Assembly: GCF_050589645.1 (NCBI RefSeq)
Contig: NZ_JBNGOQ010000003.1
Span: 558,001 to 622,000, forward strand
Reading direction: 5' to 3'
DNA from: JBNGOQ01 sp050589645
GTDB taxonomy: Bacteria > Bacteroidota > Bacteroidia > Flavobacteriales > Flavobacteriaceae
DNA: 64,000 nucleotides
Below are positions 60,273-64,000 of this stretch, in pieces. The translations under genes and the position numbers were made by a program. How positions within the stretch are numbered: the first letter of the stretch is position 1; each line of letters begins with the position of its first letter. The notes beneath the pieces were generated by a model, which made no database searches, was not told the DNA's origin, and saw only the letters and a program-made list of their open reading frames with translations.

Positions 60273-60362
60273 TCATAGTTCTCGGAACATATTTCTCCCC
60301 TTTTCAAGGCTTTGACCCGTAGTCATTGTAAACTGTTCCTCGAGCTGTAACTTTCCCGCCTC
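60198..60362. repeat. Direct duplication, right copy (partner at 59439-59602)
   Basis: See the left copy. This one includes the intact 3' end of the gene at 60273 and about 75 bp beyond it. Confidence 0.75.
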
Positions 60363-60602
60363 CCTGGAAAGTACGCAATTAGATTTTCCATGGTCCAGTT
60401 CCCCACTGCTCCGTATTTGACAATAGCTAAAACGCAATAACTCGCCCTCCAATTGGCCCACCAGGTATCCCTGGGTTATGGAGCCTCCCGAATAGTGTGC
60501 GCTTACCCCATTTCCGCTTTGGCTGAAATGAAAGATCGTGTCTTTGTTTACGATGCCGTTTTTTGCAGTTTGCACCACCCTCATTTTTACGTTGTGCAAC
60601 AT
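60273..60602 (-). CDS. Small protein of the family often labelled N-acetylglutamate synthase (109 aa)
   Basis: The protein resembles short flavobacterial proteins sometimes annotated as N-acetylglutamate synthase, a name that is likely wrong for a 110-residue protein. Recognisable parts are IFHFSQSGNGVSAHYSGGSITQGYLVGQ, SSGELDHGKSNC and LEEQFTMTTGQSLEKGRNMFREL (the family's usual pattern is an ends-matched beta protein). I chose the ATG at 60602 over the TTG at 60644, since residues before it are not family-like. A truncated copy of its C terminus lies at 59513-59641. Upstream, TCGGCG and CGCCGA (60670-60689) form a 6-bp inverted repeat. Confidence 0.75.
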   Translation of the reverse strand: MLHNVKMRVVQTAKNGIVNKDTIFHFSQSGNGVSAHYSGGSITQGYLVGQLEGELLRFSYCQIRSSGELDHGKSNCVLSREAGKLQLEEQFTMTTGQSLEKGRNMFREL

Positions 60603-60709
60603 AGGACAAGGTTTTTTAGGTTGATATTGAACCAATAGGGTCAAGGGAACATTTAGGGCAGCAGAACCGTCGGCGTATATTAGCGCCGATCAAAGTGGGA
60701 ACGGTTGTG

Positions 60710-61294
60710 CTATTCCGTTTCATATCTGTAGTGCCCGATGATCTTAAAATCGAAAAGACAATCTTCCAGCACCTGTCCGGCGCCTATGTTATGGACAATC
60801 ATATTCCTTTTCCCGTCACCGGATTTTTTGTTCACTACAATTCCGATATGGGTTAGGGCACCACCCAAATTCCAGCAAACGATATCGCCCGGTAAATAAT
60901 CATCTGCTTTGGCGGTAATTGCCCTACTGGCCCCCTTCCTTTCAAAAAAGGTCATTAGGTTTGGAACCCTTCTATGGTCAATATTCCTATCTGTGGTGGT
61001 TAGACCCCAAATCTTTGGATATCGCTCAAAGTTGGCCTTCATATCCTCATGGACTTCCCGTTGCAGGTCGATGCCTATTTTTCGGTAGGCCCGGATTACC
61101 ACATCCGTGCAGACGCCCTTATCGCTTGGCACATCGCCATTGGGGTAATCTATGGAGAAATAACTGGGATCATAGGTCACCTGCTGTTCGGTCAAAGCCA
61201 GTGCACCCTCGGTAAAAACGATTTTTTGGGAAGTTGTTTGCGACCAACCAATGTTTAAAAGAAAAAGCGATAGGAATAAAAGTGCATTTTTCAT
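60710..61294 (-). CDS. DUF1287 domain secreted protein
   Basis: A signal peptide (about residues 1-18, MKNALLFLSLFLLNIGWS) leads a DUF1287 domain: DKGVCTDVVIRAYRKIGIDLQREVHEDM near residue 58, RRVPNLMTFFERKG, DYLPGDIVCWNLGGALTHIGIVVNKK near residue 130. The Cys-His arrangement is of the NlpC/P60-like type, so a cell wall hydrolase role is likely, but the family name has no confirmed activity. It follows purA on the same strand with a 41-bp gap. Confidence 0.88.
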   Translation of the reverse strand: MKNALLFLSLFLLNIGWSQTTSQKIVFTEGALALTEQQVTYDPSYFSIDYPNGDVPSDKGVCTDVVIRAYRKIGIDLQREVHEDMKANFERYPKIWGLTTTDRNIDHRRVPNLMTFFERKGASRAITAKADDYLPGDIVCWNLGGALTHIGIVVNKKSGDGKRNMIVHNIGAGQVLEDCLFDFKIIGHYRYETE

Positions 61295-61335
61295 TTCGGT
61301 CTTTATAACGGGTTTGGGGCGACGAACCCCAGCGT

Positions 61336-62607
61336 TTACCTATGTATCGTTTGCTTCCGATCAGGCCCCACGGATACAATTTTAATGGGCACTTCCAACT
61401 CTTTTTCCAAGAAGTCTATGTAAGCGTTTAGGTTTTCGGGCAATTCTTTGGCCGTGCTCATTTTGGTCAGGTCCTGATCCCAACCGGGCATTTCGGTATA
61501 GATCGGGCGTACGTTTTCGGAGGCAATATTATAGGGTAAATGGGTGATTTTTTCGCCCTTGTACTGGTAGGCGGTACAGACCTTTAGGGTTTTAAAACCG
61601 CTGAGCACATCGCCCTTCATCATCATCAGTTGCGTTACCCCATTGATTTGGACTGCATATTTCAACGCCACCAGATCTAACCAGCCGCAGCGTCTTGGTC
61701 TACCGGTAGTGGCACCGAATTCGTTGCCCACGCGGCCCATCGTCGCCCCGTCCTCGTCAAAGAGTTCGGTCGGGAAAGGACCGCTGCCCACGCGTGTGGT
61801 ATAGGCTTTGAAGATACCAAAAACCCCACCTATTTTGTTTGGGGCCACCCCAAGACCAGTACAGGCGCCTGCTGCCGTGGTGTTGGAAGAGGTCACAAAG
61901 GGATAGGTGCCGAAATCAATATCCAATAGGGAACCCTGAGCTCCTTCGGCCAGTATTTTTTTTCCTTCTTTTTGCGCTTTAAAAAGATACTCTTCGCTAT
62001 CAATAAATTTCAGTTGCTGTAATGCGGATACCGCTTGGAAAAACTCCGCTTCCAATTCCTTTAGGTCATATTGAATGTCTACATTGTAAAAACCGATCAT
62101 GGCCTCGTGCTTATTGGCCAAAGCTCTATATTTTGACTTCCAATCCGTGAACTCCAGGTCGCCGATCCGCATGCCGTTACGTCCTGTTTTGTCCATGTAG
62201 GTAGGGCCTATGCCCTTTAGTGTGGATCCTATTTTGGCCTTTCCCTTGGCTGCTTCCGAAGCCGCATCCAATAAACGATGGGTGGGTAGGATCAGATGGG
62301 CTTTACGGGAGATAAGCAATCGGGCGGGGATATCTATGTTGAATTTTTTGAGATTGTCCAGTTCCTTCTTAAAAATGACCGGATCAATGACCACTCCATT
62401 GCCCACTACGTTGATGGCATTTTCATGAAAAATACCCGAGGGGATGGTGTGCAGTACGTGTTTTATACCATCGAACTCCAAGGTGTGCCCGGCATTTGGA
62501 CCTCCCTGGAAGCGTGCAATAATATCATAGTCTTTGGTAAGTACATCAACGATTTTTCCTTTTCCCTCGTCTCCCCATTGTAGTCCTAGTAGTAAATCTA
62601 CTGCCAT
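61336..62607 (-). CDS. purA: Adenylosuccinate synthase
   Basis: PurA joins IMP and aspartate to make adenylosuccinate, with GTP. The 423-residue protein has the opening LLGLQWGDEGKGKIVD, the GPNAGHTLEFDG and GIGPTYMDKTGRNGMRIGD motifs, the GAQGSLLDIDFGTYPFVTSSNT segment near residue 222 and TTGRPRRCGWLDLVALK near residue 298. It follows the Fur family gene by 12 bp and may be in its transcript. Confidence 0.97.
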   Translation of the reverse strand: MAVDLLLGLQWGDEGKGKIVDVLTKDYDIIARFQGGPNAGHTLEFDGIKHVLHTIPSGIFHENAINVVGNGVVIDPVIFKKELDNLKKFNIDIPARLLISRKAHLILPTHRLLDAASEAAKGKAKIGSTLKGIGPTYMDKTGRNGMRIGDLEFTDWKSKYRALANKHEAMIGFYNVDIQYDLKELEAEFFQAVSALQQLKFIDSEEYLFKAQKEGKKILAEGAQGSLLDIDFGTYPFVTSSNTTAAGACTGLGVAPNKIGGVFGIFKAYTTRVGSGPFPTELFDEDGATMGRVGNEFGATTGRPRRCGWLDLVALKYAVQINGVTQLMMMKGDVLSGFKTLKVCTAYQYKGEKITHLPYNIASENVRPIYTEMPGWDQDLTKMSTAKELPENLNAYIDFLEKELEVPIKIVSVGPDRKQTIHR

Positions 62608-62619
62608 GTAAGTATTTGG

Positions 62620-63075
62620 TTAGTTGTTTGTATTCTCTTCCTGGTTTTTGGTACCGTAGAAGTACAGCGAATGATTGGTGATCTTAATATCGAAAACCTC
62701 TTCGATGGTCTTTTTTATGGATTGGATGCGCGGGTCGCAAAATTCCATGACCTCCCCGGTATCGGTCAAGATCACATGGTCGTGCTGCCGATCAAAATAG
62801 GATTTTTCGTATTGCGCCTGATTTTTCCCGAACTGATGCTTGCGTACCAATTTGCATTCCAACAAAAGCTCAATGGTATTGTACAATGTAGCGCGACTTA
62901 CACGGTATTTTTTGTTCTTCATCATGATGTAGAGCGACTCTATATCAAAATGATCTTCATGCTCATAGATTTCCTGCAATATGGCATAGCGCTCGGGTGT
63001 TTTTCTGTGCCCGTTTTCCTCCAAAAAGGTAGTGAAGACGTTTTTTACAATTTCCTGGTTCTTGTTGTTGCCCAT
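62620..63075 (-). CDS. Fur family transcriptional regulator
   Basis: The 151-residue protein has the Fur winged helix (RKTPERYAILQEIYEHEDHFDIESLYIMMK and the recognition helix YRVSRATLYNTIELLLE) and part of the metal site (RQHDHVILTDTGEVMEFCDPRI). The usual CxxC pair of the structural zinc site is missing: the sequence reads ILTDTG where CxxC is expected and only one Cys remains. That is common in Bacteroidetes Fur-like repressors and leaves the metal unknown. A near-consensus promoter is at 63102-63132. PurA follows directly. Confidence 0.93.
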   Translation of the reverse strand: MGNNKNQEIVKNVFTTFLEENGHRKTPERYAILQEIYEHEDHFDIESLYIMMKNKKYRVSRATLYNTIELLLECKLVRKHQFGKNQAQYEKSYFDRQHDHVILTDTGEVMEFCDPRIQSIKKTIEEVFDIKITNHSLYFYGTKNQEENTNN

Positions 63076-63101
63076 GACCGCTTTAATTGGATCCCAAGGT
63101 G

Positions 63102-63132
63102 CAAAGGTACAGCTATTTTACACGAATCCGAA
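63102..63132 (-). promoter_or_regulatory. Promoter of the Fur family gene (Bacteroidetes type)
   Basis: Minus-strand TTCG (near 63129-63132), 19 bp, TACCTTTG (63102-63109), an exact TAnnTTTG match. The start is about 20 bases before the ATG at 63075. Confidence 0.65.
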
Positions 63133-63203
63133 AGTTTTTATCCCAGGGTTATAAACAGCAATGACGGTTTTTGCAACAGGCACTTCCTGTCTTATTATAG
63201 ACC

Positions 63204-64000
63204 CTAGAGCCGTGTTACCTTGTCGATACCGCTGATGCGCTTTAAGTTATCTATCAATTTTTTTAGGATCGATTTGTTCTTCACCACCACGGTAATTCTT
63301 CCAGTAAATGTGCCCCCATCCGTACCAAAATTGAGGTTGCGCATATTTACGTGCATATTGTCCGAGATAATGGCCGTGATTTCGTTGACCAACCCCAGAT
63401 TATCTATACCCGTAAGTTGTATGTCGGCCGTGAACTCCTCCTGGGATGAATCGATCCATTTGGCGCTCATGATGCGATAGGCGTAATTGGATTGCAGGGA
63501 AATGGCATTGGGGCAGTTTTTCTTGTGTACCTTAATGCCATCGCTTACACTTACAAAACCAAAAACTTCATCGCCCGGGATAGGGTTGCAACATTGCGAT
63601 AGCTTGTAGCTCAGTTTTTCTTCTTCCTTGCCAAAGACCAACATGTCGTATTTGGCCGTAATCTCTTCTTTATTGATCTCCTCGGGGACCGGTTTTCTAC
63701 GGATTTTGTTCTTGAAGAAACTGATAAACGCATTGTTATAGGTAGACGCAAAATCCTTGAGCATTTGGTTGTCAATGGCCCCGATGCCCACCCGATAAAA
63801 CAGGTCCAGGCTGGTCTTTAATTTAAAATAGACCACCATTTTATTGACGGAATCCTCGTTCAAGTTTATTTTTTGCGATTTCAATTTTCTTCGCAAGATT
63901 TCCTTGCCTTCCATGGCAACGAGCTTCTTTTCCTCTCGGAGCGAGGATTTTATTTTGGACCGCGCTCGGGCCGTAGCTGCATAATCCAACCAACTTTGGT
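63204..64000 (-). CDS. RelA/SpoT family (p)ppGpp synthetase/hydrolase, C-terminal part (runs off the window)
   Basis: The frame is open to the window edge and the TTG at 63989 is not a start; in-frame QSWLDYAATARARSKIK continues upstream. The visible part is the helical linker, the zinc-finger-like region SQCCNPIPGDEVFGFVSVSDG (with the Cys pair and a following Cys in HKKNCPNA), and an ACT domain (IQLTGIDNLGLVNEITAIIS, ITVVVKNKSILKKLIDNLKR). The catalytic and TGS domains lie outside. This enzyme sets the alarmone level in the stringent response. The order Rel, Fur, purA, DUF1287 follows on one strand. Confidence 0.92.
   Translation of the reverse strand, partial: QSWLDYAATARARSKIKSSLREEKKLVAMEGKEILRRKLKSQKINLNEDSVNKMVVYFKLKTSLDLFYRVGIGAIDNQMLKDFASTYNNAFISFFKNKIRRKPVPEEINKEEITAKYDMLVFGKEEEKLSYKLSQCCNPIPGDEVFGFVSVSDGIKVHKKNCPNAISLQSNYAYRIMSAKWIDSSQEEFTADIQLTGIDNLGLVNEITAIISDNMHVNMRNLNFGTDGGTFTGRITVVVKNKSILKKLIDNLKRISGIDKVTRL

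Noticed and set aside
60059..60307. 82-residue frame on the minus strand
   Set aside because: It overlaps the end of the gene at 60273 in another frame, has irregular composition and no start signal.

Overview
The window looks like chromosomal DNA from a marine-type member of the family Flavobacteriaceae (phylum Bacteroidetes). The evidence is mixed gene content typical of that group: a SecA with the large Bacteroidetes insertion, DUF349 and DUF2795 proteins, CCC-motif and DUF2752 membrane proteins, a TonB-dependent receptor with a carboxypeptidase-like N-terminal domain, and lipoproteins and secreted proteins with short signal peptides ending in AQ or in a cysteine. Promoter-like sequences also fit the Bacteroidetes pattern TTG-N19/20-TAnnTTTG rather than the TTGACA/TATAAT pattern. 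There is no insertion sequence, prophage, CRISPR array, tRNA or rRNA that I can recognise. Gene density is high and most of the window is core genome.

Layout. 1-3.6 kb: galM, then an ECF sigma factor operon (sigma, a membrane protein, and a secreted DUF4097-like protein with a charged helix). 3.6-7.1 kb: a CBM9-like lipoprotein, msrA, a short M23 peptidase without a visible signal peptide, a 78-residue secreted protein, and a TesA-like lipoprotein. 7.2-10.4 kb: a YbbA/YbbP-type ABC exporter. 10.5-14.6 kb: an M81 peptidase-like lipoprotein, an acyl-CoA dehydrogenase family protein and an AraC regulator. 14.9-15.5 kb: a second small secreted protein sharing an upstream element with the first, a 37-residue membrane peptide and a folded, U-ended RNA candidate. 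15.5-21.2 kb: an amidohydrolase, palindromic repeats, an M14 carboxypeptidase and an orphan histidine kinase. 21.3-30.5 kb: secA, DUF2795, cobalamin adenosyltransferase with a coupled 49-residue membrane peptide, ABC-F, DUF4105 and pssA. 30.5-37.3 kb: a short-chain fatty acid transporter, lptB, a CMD protein, tatC, a KpsF-type isomerase and recQ. 37.3-41.9 kb: a cluster of four small DUF2752/CCC-type membrane proteins, a Smr protein, a lipoprotein, a cysteine desulfurase and a CsgG/LpoB-like secreted protein. 42-46 kb: a TonB-dependent receptor and an M23 peptidase. 46.3-48.7 kb: a coiled-coil ZauP-like gene, zapA, a 6S-type RNA and rny. 48.8-59.4 kb: a long minus-strand run with DUF349, aroE, two DUF368 (PopT-type) proteins, a TPR protein, a class III aminotransferase, an OstA-like protein with a SPOR-like tail, and a DUF6438 protein. 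59.4-60.6 kb: a gene-poor stretch with a duplicated, truncated paralogue and a 44-residue membrane peptide. 60.7-64 kb: DUF1287, purA, a Fur family regulator and the end of a RelA/SpoT synthetase that runs off the window.

The common theme is envelope biogenesis: LPS transport (lptB, OstA-like, KpsF isomerase), undecaprenyl phosphate recycling (DUF368 pair), peptidoglycan hydrolases (two M23), protein export (secA, tatC), phospholipid synthesis (pssA) and cell division (zapA). The most interesting less-explained items are the paired small secreted proteins with a shared upstream element, the folded RNA candidate at 15.3 kb, the coiled-coil/zapA/6S RNA synteny, the OstA-SPOR fusion, the DUF2752/CCC cluster, and three membrane peptides of 37-49 residues.
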